Source: Apostichopus japonicus (Eukaryota; Echinodermata; Holothuroidea; Aspidochirotida; Stichopodidae). Taken from it: 64,000 bases of DNA. Shown here piece by piece: positions 12,028-24,600 of the stretch. Position 1 is the stretch's first letter. Every line of letters begins with the position of its first letter. Under the pieces are notes generated by a model that did no database searches, was not told the origin of the DNA, and was given only the letters and a program-made list of their open reading frames with translations. The translations under genes and the position numbers were made by a program. The stretch is taken from NCBI RefSeq assembly GCF_037975245.1, contig NC_092569.1, positions 10,649,001 through 10,713,000 of the forward strand. Reading direction: 5' to 3'.

Positions 12028-12777
12028 CCTAACCCTAACCCTAACCCTAACCCTAACCCTAACCCTAACCCTAACCCTAACCCTAACCCTAACCCTAACC
12101 CTAACCCTAACCCTAACCCTAACCCTAACCCTAACCCTAACCCTAACCCTAACCCTAACCCTAACCCTAACCCTAACCCTAACCCTAACCCTAACCCTAA
12201 CCCTAACCCTAACCCTAACCCTAACCCTAACCCTAACCCTAACCCTAACCCTAACCCTAACCCTAACCCTAACCCTAACCCTAACCCTAACCCTAACCCT
12301 AACCCTAACCCTAACCCTAACCCTAACCCTAACCCTAACCCTAACCCTAACCCTAACCCTAACCCTAACCCTAACCCTAACCCTAACCCTAACCCTAACC
12401 CTAACCCTAACCCTAACCCTAACCCTAACCCTAACCCTAACCCTAACCCTAACCCTAACCCTAACCCTAACCCTAACCCTAACCCTAACCCTAACCCTAA
12501 CCCTAACCCTAACCCTAACCCTAACCCTAACCCTAACCCTAACCCTAACCCTAACCCTAACCCTAACCCTAACCCTAACCCTAACCCTAACCCTAACCCT
12601 AACCCTAACCCTAACCCTAACCCTAACCCTAACCCTAACCCTAACCCTAACCCTAACCCTAACCCTAACCCTAACCCTAACCCTAACCCTAACCCTAACC
12701 CTAACCCTAACCCTAACCCTAACCCTAACCCTAACCCTAACCCTAACCCTAACTCTAACCCTAACCCTAACCCTAAC
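12028..12777 (-). repeat. Interstitial telomeric array 4, ~125 repeats
   Basis: 750 bp of CCCTAA with one CTCTAA variant at 12753-12758, four hexamers from the right edge, and no CCCTAT. The same variant at the same distance from the edge occurs in array 9, marking these two blocks as close relatives although their lengths differ two-fold. Confidence 0.98.
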
Positions 12778-14574
12778 AGTTGTAGAAACATAAATTCGAA
12801 TGTATACTTTATCATTAGTAATGTTAACGCATAAAGCACGAGCGCTGAAAGCTCGTGCCTGTATTACATTCCATTGAACAAAGATTTCGTGCTGCAGGAG
12901 GGGGAGGGGGTCTGTAATACTAACTGCGCCAAATGTAACAAAACAACTTCATCTGTTTAGTTTTTGGAAGATATGATAAAAAAAAAAAAATGAGGAATTG
13001 TCGAATTACGATAGTTCTTACGATTCCTGCTAATGGAAAGCATCTTCTTAGAATAAAAGACTATCAATAATTACTCCATAATTAACTTTAAATTTGGTGA
13101 AGAGATTTGGAGGGTGCATTAACTGTGATCTTCAACAAGGTTGGGCGTGAACAATACTCGTTGAGTTTCGTAAACTGTCTGGAAACTGACGACTAAAAAC
13201 ATTACGAAATGAGGCTCCACTCTAGAAACGGTCCACATCATTTCTTTTCTTTTATTTGTGAGAATCCTCCTTTAAATGCCCCCACCCCCCCCCAAATCGA
13301 TGGTGTTTACATTAGTACCAATTTGGTGTAAAAACAATTAGAATGAATTGTGCGTTGCAAGTATCATTATAAAGCTATAATGTTAACTAATTTCTTGACA
13401 AAAATTATACCAAATGATATTTGCGAGAAACCGAAACAGCCAGGGCGGTCAAGTTAAACCAAAATATAGAAAACACAAGAACTGTCTTCATAAATTCGCA
13501 CAGGGAAGGCTATATGTAATAGAGGGCGCAATATCACATTTGTAACCAAAATAAATACCCGCAGGCCCCATTGTAAAATGTATAAAATCTAGTCTGTCGA
13601 AGAGCTGTATCGGGGTCGGGGTTGAGGAAACCTCGGTATATATGCATTTTTTTTACTGTAGTTATTGTGGCATATTTATCATAGAGCTCGTTGTACCTGG
13701 TATGTATGTTCTCTCGTCACAAAACAAATAGAAAACAGCTTTTTGACAGATTTTGATTCAATTTATTTATTTATTTCTTACTAAAGTAGTAAAATCCACT
13801 AACATTGTAGACTATGATATAGACTAAACATGTTTTTTCTCAACCAAACGAATGTTATAACGTGGAAAATTATGAAAGGTTTCAAGTTACTCTTAACATT
13901 TCTCATCTACTGATTTGAACAGTTTATACGTACATTAAAAAAAAAAAAAATGGTCGAATCGAATGCATTTATTTTTTGCTGATTAACCTCTGCTTCGCAG
14001 AAAAATCTAGTTGCAGGGCGCGATCCAAAGTAGGTGTGTAACCCCCTTTTTTGTACCCCCCCCCGAAAATTTAAAATTGCTTATAGGCTTATATACTAAC
14101 ACAACCTTGTGTATAGACCTTTTCATAGACCTAACTTATAACCTAATATGCCCCAGACTACAACATTTCACACATCCCCTAGCTGAGGGGGTGGCTAGAA
14201 GAACCCCATTTCCATATACCCTTCCTTTTATAATCTTCTTGTAAAATTTGGTTCGATTAATACTCGCTAGGTTTGTTAAAATTGCCGACCAAATGCAAAA
14301 TACTATTTGAAAGAAAGAGAGTAGAGAGCAAACGCCTTGTTGAAACGCCCATGAATACATGGCACTGCCGTGTAACAGGTTTTTAGGGGCACTGTCTAAC
14401 ATCTGTGTTAATATGCGGCTCTGTTTGTGTGAGTCTAAAGCTGCATTTTGCGTTAGAAATTACATTTTTTTTTTACTTTCGAAATTGGCTTCGGAATCCA
14501 ATGCTATATTTTCATCGCACTGGGAGGGAGAACTTCGGGGTCCAATGTGCAGCTCATACTTTGAGGGACCTAAT

Positions 14575-14655
<81 letters not shown>

Positions 14656-15458
14656 ATATTTATATAGTAAACAAGGAAAACTTTGACAATATTATAAGCG
14701 CACATTTTCAGTTATTCAGTGTTGTTTGAAAAATGGTGAATGTGCCATCGGGCCTTTAACCTGTTACCTATCAGTATCTGTCAGTGTGATGTCTATAGCA
14801 TATATTCTAACTATATTTCAAAGTGCGTTGCTATTTACGATTGTACTTTTAATAACACAATTTAGGGCCTGTTATTTTAAGGACGCACAGCGATCACTAT
14901 ATTTCTATATATAACTCAATTGAGAGAGATATATGTATATTTATGTCTCCAATTTAAGTGCGCCCTGCGTCACAGGTATGGACTCCCCAGTTTTGATTGA
15001 GGTTGGGAAATTAATAGCGGAAACGACCAATCAAATTGTTCACTTCGATAAACGTCATTGCTCACATGACCGCGTATTTATGCTATACGGTACCTCTTAA
15101 CAGTATAACATTGCTTGGTTACTATATATTTAAAAAATAATTAGCGGCGTGACTATCAATGGGAGACTGAAAGTTGGTTTTTGTTGGGTTCGGTGGGGAT
15201 GGGGGAGGGGGTCGGGAGGAGAGGGATGGGAAGTGAAAGTTGTACAGATTTTGCGGATTACTGTGAAACAGCCTAGTGTTTCTTTGCTTAGCTTAAAATC
15301 TGCTAATATTATGAAGCTTTAGTTACATCCGTCGAAAAGTTACACTCTGTTGAAATCAGGGAGTTGTTTAGGATTGAAACGTTGCACTGCTTTACGGCTC
15401 TACATTACTGTATCAAATATACAATGTCCATATACATTGTACGCTGTAGTAGTGCATT
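12778..15458 (+). repeat. Satellite unit body 5 (complete, 2681 bp)
   Basis: Full-length copy. It starts with the array-4/array-9 associated variants (ATCATTAG near 12811, GGAGGGGGAGGG, CTTACGATTCC near 13020). It then carries TTTCTTTTCT near 13246 and GATGG near 13301, both shared with unit 9 rather than unit 11. No gene found. Confidence 0.95.
14577..14656. repeat. (TA)n(TG)n microsatellite, unit 5
   Basis: Compound TA/TG tract at the conserved unit position. Confidence 0.95.
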
Positions 15459-16118
15459 CCTAACCCTAACCCTAACCCTAACCCTAACCCTAACCCTAAC
15501 CCTAACCCTAACCCTAACCCTAACCCTAACCCTAACCCTAACCCTAACCCTAACCCTAACCCTAACCCTAACCCTAACCCTAACCCTAACCCTAACCCTA
15601 ACCCTAACCCTAACCCTAACCCTAACCCTAACCCTAACCCTAACCCTAACCCTAACCCTAACCCTAACCCTAACCCTAACCCTAACCCTAACCCTAACCC
15701 TAACCCTAACCCTAACCCTAACCCTAACCCTAACCCTAACCCTAACCCTAACCCTAACCCTAACCCTAACCCTAACCCTAACCCTAACCCTAACCCTAAC
15801 CCTAACCCTAACCCTAACCCTAACCCTAACCCTAACCCTAACCCTAACCCTAACCCTAACCCTAACCCTAACCCTAACCCTAACCCTAACCCTAACCCTA
15901 ACCCTAACCCTAACCCTAACCCTAACCCTAACCCTAACCCTAACCCTAACCCTAACCCTAACCCTAACCCTAACCCTAACCCTAACCCTAACCCTAACCC
16001 TAACCCTAACCCTAACCCTAACCCTAACCCTAACCCTAACCCTAACCCTAACCCTAACCCTAACCCTAACCCTAACCCTAACCCTAACCCTAACCCTAAC
16101 CCTAACCCTATCCCTAAC
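15459..16118 (-). repeat. Interstitial telomeric array 5, 110 repeats
   Basis: 660 bp of CCCTAA with the CCCTAT variant near the right edge; otherwise pure. Confidence 0.98.
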
Positions 16119-17918
16119 AGTTGTAGAAACATAAATTCGAATGTATACTTTATTATTAGTAATGTTAACGCATAAAGCACGAGCGCTGAAAGCTCGTGCC
16201 TGTATTACATTCCATTGAACAAAGATTTCGTGCTGCAGGAGGGGGGAGGGGGTCTGTAATACTAACTGCGCCAAATGTAACAAAACAACTTCATCTGTTT
16301 AGTTTTTGGAAGATATGATAAAAAAAAAAAAATGAGGAATTGTCGAATTACGATAGTTCTTGCGATTCCTGCTAATGGAAAGCATCTTCTTAGAATAAAA
16401 GACTATCAATAATTACTCCATAATTAACTTTAAATTTGGTGAAGAGATTTGGAGGGTGCATTAACTGTGATCTTCAACAAGGTTGGGCGTGAACAATACT
16501 CGTTGAGTTTCGTAAACTGTCTGGAAACTGACGACTAAAAACATTACGAAATGAGGCTCCACTCTAGAAACGGTCCACATCATTTCTTTACTTTTATTTG
16601 TGAGAATCCTCCTTTAAATGCCCCCACCCCCCCCCCAAATCGACGGTGTTTACATTAGTACCAATTTGGTGTAAAAACAATTAGAATGAATTGTGCGTTG
16701 CAAGTATCATTATAAAGCTATAATGTTAACTAATTTCTTGACAAAAATTATACCAAATGATATTTGCGAGAAACCGAAACAGCCAGGGCGGTCAAGTTAA
16801 ACCAAAATATAGAAAACACAAGAACTGTCTTCATAAATTCGCACAGGGAAGGCTATATGTAATAGAGGGCGCAATATCACATTTGTAACCAAAATAAATA
16901 CCCGCAGGCCCCATTGTAAAATGTATAAAATCTAGTCTGTCGAAGAGCTGTATCGGGGTCGGGGTTGAGGAAACCTCGGTATATATGCATTTTTTTTACT
17001 GTAGTTATTGTGGCATATTTATCATAGAGCTCGTTGTACCTGGTATGTATGTTCTCTCGTCACAAAACAAATAGAAAACAGCTTTTTGACAGATTTTGAT
17101 TCAATTTATTTATTTATTTCTTACTAAAGTAGTAAAATCCACTAACATTGTAGACTATGATATAGACTAAACATGTTTTTTCTCAACCAAACGAATGTTA
17201 TAACGTGGAAAATTATGAAAGGTTTCAAGTTACTCTTAACATTTCTCATCTACTGATTTGAACAGTTTATACGTACATTAAAAAAAAAAAAAAATGGTCG
17301 AATCGAATGCATTTATTTTTTGCTGATTAACCTCTGCTTCGCAGAAAAATCTAGTTGCAGGGCGCGATCCAAAGTAGGTGTGTAACCCCCTTTTTTGTAC
17401 CCCCCCCCGAAAATTTAAAATTGCTTATAGGCTTATATACTAACACAACCTTGTGTATAGACCTTTTCATAGACCTAACTTATAACCTAATATGCCCCAG
17501 ACTACAACATTTCACACATCCCCTAGCTGAGGGGGTGGCTAGAAGAACCCCATTTCCATATACCCTTCCTTTTATAATCTTCTTGTAAAATTTGGTTCGA
17601 TTAATACTCGCTAGGTTTGTTAAAATTGCCGACCAAATGCAAAATACTATTTGAAAGAAAGAGAGTAGAGAGCAAACGCCTTGTTGAAACGCCCATGAAT
17701 ACATGGCACTGCCGTGTAACAGGTTTTTAGGGGCACTGTCTAACATCTGTGTTAATATGCGGCTCTGTTTGTGTGAGTCTAAAGCTGCATTTTGCGTTAG
17801 AAATTACATTTTTTTTTTACTTTCGAAATTGGCTTCGGAATCCAATGCTATATTTTCATCGCACTGGGAGGGAGAACTTCGGGGTCCAATGTGCAGCTCA
17901 TACTTTGAGGGACCTAAT

Positions 17919-18011
<93 letters not shown>

Positions 18012-18456
18012 ATATTTATATAGTAAACAAGGAAAACTTTGACAATATTATAAGCGCACATTTTCAGTTATTCAGTGTTGTTTGAAAAATGGTGAATGTG
18101 CCATCGGGCCTTTAACCTGTTACCTATCAGTATCTGTCAGTGTGATGTCTATAGCATATATTCTAACTATATTTCAAAGTGCGTTGCTATTTACGATTGT
18201 ACTTTTAATAACACAATTAAGGGCCTGTTATTTTAAGGACGCACAGCGATCACTATATTTCTATATATAACTCAATTGAGAGAGATATATGTATATTTAT
18301 GTCTCCAATTTAAGTGCGCCCTGCGTCACAGGTATGGACTCCCCAGTTTTGATTGAGGTTGGGAAATTAATAGCGGAAACGACCAATCAAATTGTTCACT
18401 TCGATAAACGTCATTGCTCACATGACCGCGTATTTATGCTATACGGTACCTCTTAA
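16119..18456 (+). repeat. Satellite unit body 6, left part, ending at Kolobok copy 1
   Basis: Unit body from its normal left edge to TTAA site 1 (CTCTTAA, 18453-18456), where the transposon begins. It has the AATTAAGGG variant (a at 18219) also seen in units 4 and 10. The remaining ~360 bp of the unit and its telomeric block are missing: sequence after the transposon resumes at a different TTAA site of the unit. Confidence 0.93.
17921..18012. repeat. (TA)n(TG)n microsatellite, unit 6
   Basis: One of the longest copies of this compound tract in the window. Confidence 0.95.
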
Positions 18457-18472
18457 AGGACATGTGACACGG
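18457..18472 (+). repeat. Left terminal inverted repeat, Kolobok copy 1
   Basis: AGGACATGTGACACGG, matched perfectly by the complement of the right end. Similarity stops after 16 bp. It lies directly next to TTAA. Confidence 0.95.
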
Positions 18473-18623
18473 TATAGATCCCTCTCAAATTCATACTAGT
18501 GATTCTTTGGATGATAATATAAGTTTATGAATCATTTCGGACGAAAAACATCTCTTACTGCTTTCTAATTAGCTTAATTAAGTCCCGTTCACAACTCTCA
18601 AAACGGCTGAATTTGCGACAAAT

Positions 18624-18642
18624 ATGCAAATGAGATGACGTA
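18624..18642 (+). promoter_or_regulatory. Octamer and CRE-like words upstream of transposase
   Basis: ATGCAAAT (18624-18631, POU octamer consensus) and TGACGTA (18636-18642, CRE-like) lie close together about 250 bp before the transposase start codon. Both could occur by chance; no promoter core is obvious. Copy 2 has the same words (octamer 51659-51666). Confidence 0.25.
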
Positions 18643-18888
18643 CAGAGATGGAGTCACGATATCCTAGCGACGCGTCAGGAGATCAGTGGTCAGGAACAAC
18701 AAAACAACAGTAGACACGCAAACGTATTCTTGTGTACGAGACGTATTATAATATTGTACATAGGCCTAAGCATACTCAGTTTTACTACAGTTGCCTGTCT
18801 ATAATTTCATCAGTTTGTAGGCTATTAACCCTACTCAATAAGTTTCTGAAAGCTAAAGTGATTTCATTTTAAACCGCTGTTACCGACG

Positions 18889-21554
18889 ATGGGAAAATTT
18901 TGTATCGCTGGCGGATGCAGCAACTCCAGTAAAGACGGCGTGAGTCTTCATGGATTCCCCAAAAGAGAACCCGTTCGGAAACTTTGGGTAAATGCCGTGA
19001 GAAACACCCGCAAAGACTGGCTTCAGCCCACTGCTTATTCGTTTTTGTGCAGTGCACACTTCGATGAGACGTGTTTCAAAGAATTTGTGGGGAGTAGGTT
19101 TTCAGAATTTGGACTTTCGCCACATAAACTTCGAAGGCTGAAGGACGATGCTGTGCCAACTTTGTTTGGAAGCAAGGCTAGGCCAAGGCAACAGGAAGGA
19201 AGCAGCCCGATGGATAGGCCAGATGTTAGCAGTTCTGGCAGTAATACTAGCAAGCCAAGCGGCAGTGCCATGTCCACCCCAGGGCCGGTCTCTTTCGTGG
19301 CCGAAACGGTCGTGAAGAAACGAAAGATCGGTGGAGCTTTCAGGAAAAGAGAACATGCTAGGGTGAGTGCATTCAGACTAGGCCTAGACTAAACTCTTTG
19401 CTGGTTTTCCACCTTTCAAATCATTACCCCATTTATGATGATTTAGTAACATAGGCCTAGTCCAAGCTATCACTGAGCAAGGTATCTTCTCATGATCATA
19501 TTTTTACTATGTACATGTCCTATCCTAATGTTGGGTGTAGGATATGAAAGCGTTAGCCTCAACTTGATCATTTATGTAGAAATGAAGTGATGTTGCTGAG
19601 CCTACATTGTGAGGTGGAAGGTATTTGGCATATGGCCTAGGCCTACAATGGATTGTTTTAAAAGTGTGAGAATAGGGCCTACTGTTCTTCCCTAGTTACA
19701 CTAACCTAACATAACAGTTTCGTGCAGTGCTGTGAGTAACTCATTATTTATTGAGACCAAAGGATAGCACGGTGGGTTCATAGAGCTCATTTTACACATT
19801 TAGGATTTTCCAATAATGAGTATTGACAGAGAGTGCACTCCAGCAGCCACCTATTAGCATTTCAATCTGTTTCTGTAGCTAAGAAAATGATTAAGGCCTA
19901 TTGCTGGGCTCCAACAGTATATAAAATTCAAAGTGGCTATTCTTATGACTCGTTGGGACAATAATTCCCTTTTGCGCATGCACAGTTGCTATAACGTGGC
20001 TACTTTTAAGACTAGGAGTACTATTTTCATGACCAGGTGTAACAATAATTTCCGGTTAGGGTTGGATTGAGGGTTAGAGTTAGGGTTACCCCTACTACAT
20101 GCGCAGTTGCTTTATTTACTTTGAATTCGCCGATGTCATAAGAATAATTTATAAATAATTATGACGACTAGTCGTAAGAATAGCCACAGCCTATAAAATT
20201 TAGCAAAATCTGTGAGATGTCAGCAATTTCCAGCTGGTTCGTACATGTATTTGTCACAAGGTAAATTTGTAGTGGTAAACTGATTATATATAATGGCAAT
20301 AGAGGGTAGGTCATAGGTTGTGAAGTATCCACTCTACCCAAAACCTGAGCTGTAGGCCTGCTTGTCGTCATGTCGATAGATAATGTAAATTGCAAGGAAT
20401 AAATCTGCTAAATTTGCAACAATATAAGCAAGATGCAAAAGCTTACAACAGAACAAAAGTTTACTTACATGCCATGACATGTACAGTATTCTGCTAGTAC
20501 CCTGTATTGAAAAAGGCTTTGAAGGCTGAAATATGATTGATTTTCGATTGATAGCCTTCAATTGAATTCATAGGCTGTCAGTTTAAGGCCAGCATCAGTT
20601 TTTTGGGCTCATTTCTATACCAGAAGTCAAACACATAAAGGGGTTGATTTCAGTCAGAAAACAGAATAAAATGACAACAGAGGCACAAATATTTTTCAAA
20701 GCGATTTTTGTGTTCAGTTTGCTTGTTGTAATAATTTTTGTATCTACTTGCAAGTTGCTTATATGCTATTAAAGGCAAAATATTGGCAATAGCCTGACTC
20801 AAAGAGACATGATCTGTACGTGTCAATTGCCATATATAGATTTCTTTTCTTTTCTTCATTTAACAGAACAATGTTGCTCGCATGAGGCAATGGGAATTTT
20901 AGTTCAAGAGGGTTATTGAGTAGGGAAAGAGTTGAGTGTCTTTTTCTATGTGTGGAAAATCACTAAGATGTTGGTACGTTGCGTCTTGCTTCATTGGATT
21001 TTAATAAATAATGTTCTTTTTCTTTACCATGAAGACCCTTGAAGCTGCAGGGGGTAGCAGTTTATCAGAAAAACCATCGTCTGTTCGAGCACAACCACTC
21101 CCAACAGTGCGCGAATTAATAAAAAGAAAGAAAGCCTCTCATCTGGAATCAACACCATTGATGATGGATATTGCATCATCAGAGGTGAGTTTTTTTCTAA
21201 TTATTCTTTTAACAATATAAATTTCTGTTGCAGTCATACTTACATAAATGACAGTTAAAAAGTATTGTAAATGTTGCTTCCAATAGGTGTGTTGAATTTG
21301 AAAAATCTCTAATTAATGATAAATCTTGCATCTTAGTTGTTGTGGCAAGAATTGGAAGCTAAGTCTGTCATGAATGGTTTTGATCTATGGGTCAAATTAA
21401 CATGTCACCTTGATAATAGAATAGTTGAGTGTAGTAGAGGAGAGAGTTAATCTGCATACAGAAACAATGCAACTTTCATCAGTCATGTATTGTTTGCTAC
21501 TTAGTGAAAACACTTTTGTCAGATATTTTCACTGAATATATAGCATTTCATACA

Positions 21555-21614
<60 letters not shown>

Positions 21615-21626
21615 TTATTGTTTCAT

Positions 21627-21665
<39 letters not shown>

Positions 21666-24600
21666 TTATTGTGTGCATAATATGTAAGTGTTCATAGACA
21701 CAAACTACAGAATATCTAAGAACTGAATGGAGTCATGAGCAATGTTTCATCAGTGATTTATCTATCATTTGCATCTCTAGGGTGAAAGTAGTATTGTTGT
21801 GGCACCAAGGGATACTGTCAACGTTGAGGTCAGAGATGAGTTGGCCGTGGAGACTGCATTTTTGTCTAAAGGTAATATATCACCTCTGCCCATGCCCTAT
21901 TGATGATTGTTGTCTGTATAGTTTTTGGTTCCTTTGCTCAAGTACTATTTACTCAAGATAACATGTGTGTTGATGTAAGTAAATGTCAAGAACAGTGGGT
22001 TGGTTTGAATTGAAGATTTTCAGTGCCAGATTTCATTTTGCTGATTAAATATGAGGGGTGGGGCCCGAGAAATTTATGCCTGAATTTGGTTCATTCACAC
22101 AGAATCTATAGAACTTTGGGTTGGTTGAAATACTACTTGACACAATGGTGGGCCCTATTGGTTTTGTTGTGAATATGCTGTATGGTAATGATTTGCAGGT
22201 TTTAGCGAATTAATGTGAGATTGACTTCATATATGGTGTGTACATGACTTCATGTTGCTTGACAGTTAAGACATTTGAAATAGACCCAAGGTTGTATTCA
22301 TGTCATTAATTAGACATTGACATTGAGGATTTCTAAACTACATTGCTAAAACTGTTAAACAGAAGAAAAACCAATGCAGCCATGTGTTTGTCAAACCCTG
22401 TAAGTGCAAATTATTGTCTAGTTAGGTAAGAAACATTTTGCAATGTACATAAATCTCAACCTTCAATTTTTTGAACAGATACCCAGACAGACCGTTCAGA
22501 GTATGTTGAGGCATACGTTCAGTGTGCTTTTGTCCCACTGCCACCACTAGAGTTCAGACACACATCTGAGGAGTTTCCAAAGCCAGCTACTCCTAAGCCA
22601 GCTACCCCCAAGCCAACCACTCCATTATCAGTTAGCCCTACAAAGCCACCATCAGAACTTAGTGAAGAATCCAGTGAGCCAAACCAGCCATCAAGCCCAA
22701 TTTATGAGCCTTCTTCTCATTCATCTGATCCCAGTGGTGATCATGGACCTGGATCATCTCCAGTGTAAGAACTATTATCCTTCTTTCTCACATTTGCATG
22801 TCAGTTTATGACATATATGTTAACTCAATTCACTACATTAAATACAATGTAGTCAATCCTCTCTCTCAAAGTGTGAAAAAATGAAAATTGAAGACAAAGA
22901 CCCAAAAAAAAGTGTGAGCAGATGAATGGGTTGTTTTGTTAGGTAATAATTATCAACAGATCTTGCTGGTTTTTAGAATTCAGCCTTACATGCGTTCGGT
23001 CAAGCACACAAAACCTGCCTGCTCTAATGTAAGAAAGTAATATGAAAGGTTTTCATGAAACAGTGGTGTGTGCAATTCTCAAAGTGCAAATGGTTTTCCT
23101 GTTACTAGATTTATTCCCCTCCAATTACATTTCTTTTGGCAAATCATAGATGAACAGTATTAGGGTCTGTTTTTTTTTTTCTGAAGGACTTTGCCTGTTT
23201 TGTTGATTGACATTTTTCACACCTTCATGATGAAAAAAGGCTGTTCTAAAAAATCCTCAAAAATATAAATTCTGTCTGAATGATCAAATAAAATTGTTTA
23301 TAAGTGATTTGAATGTGGTCTTTGCAAATTCAGTGAGTGGGAGCTGAAATTTTTGGACATGCCAAATCCCAAACATAGATAGCCCTGACACTGTTCTTTG
23401 CATACACTTCCAATGTACTGATGAGTGCATGGTTTGCCAGAAAGTCTGAAAAAAAAAACTTTTCAAAACTTTTTTATCTGCAGAAAACCAAATGTTGAGG
23501 AGACCAAAGAACGTGTATTTTTGGTGATGGAGAGTTGTCTCCTGCTGCTCTTCAAGTTATGTTCTGCATGCAGTGGAACTGTGGAGGCAGTGGTGTGGAA
23601 CATTATAGGGTCCATGATAAGGGTCAGGCAGAGGTGTAAAGAGTGTGCCAACATCACCTTCTGGGACAGCCAGACGTTAGTAGGAAACATTCCCCATGGC
23701 AACCTGATGATGAGTGCAGGGATTCTGTTTGCAGGATCAAATCCTTCAAAGACCCTGCGGGTCTTTACAAATATGTATTGTCCTGCCATTACAAAACGGA
23801 CATTTCACAGGCATCAGAGGAACTGGCTGCATCCAACAATCAGCAGAGTTTGGCGGGAGTCGCAGGAGGAGATGATTGAGGGGCTGAAGGAGATCGGTAT
23901 GGCAGTGAACCTTGGTGGAGATGGAAGGAGTGACAGCCCAGGTCACTCTGCAAAATATGGGTCCTACACTTTCGTTGACCTTGACTGGAACATGGTTCTT
24001 CACCAAGAATTAGTACAGGTACTGATATTTAAGATATAAACTTACATTGATTCTACAAATGTACCTTAAACAACTATGTCTTTTGCTCACATTTGATGAA
24101 ATGAGGCAATCAGAAACAAATCTTTCATATTCCTTGCAATTTTTTCCCTTTTACAGAGCAATGAAGTTTCCAGCAGTAATGCTATGGAACTGGAAGGCCT
24201 GAAGCGGGGGTTGCAGTTCTTTGCAGGGCAAAATCTCCAGGTCAACTCTCTTGTGACAGACAGGCACCGTTCCATTTCAAAATATATGAGGGAAGACCAA
24301 AGTGAGATTGACCATCGCTATGATGTTTGGCACATAGCAAAAGGTGTCTATTTATTCCACTTTTTAAATGGGTATATTACGGGTGTTGCCAAAATTCAAT
24401 TAAGCTAATACAGCAACAACTCTCTGTCTTGGTTTAGTGACCAACATACACAATGAATTTTTGTAAGTTTGCCCAAGTTCCTATTGCTACACCATCACTT
24501 ATAAAACAAATTGTGGTAATCATCCATGATGAGATTACTACCAATGCTATGTTTTGTTTCATTACGTAAAATTTGGCCTCAAAGTGATTTTTCTGCAATG

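Noticed and set aside
18869-19356. Minus-strand open frames opposite transposase exon 1
   Set aside because: Shadows of the THAP exon; no family resemblance and no splice support.
20168-20859. Several 69-75 aa minus-strand frames in transposase intron 1
   Set aside because: Intronic, low complexity, no start context or domain. Kept identically in both transposon copies only because the copies are recent.
23463-23789. Minus-strand 108-aa frame opposite transposase exon 5
   Set aside because: Antisense shadow of a strongly supported coding exon.
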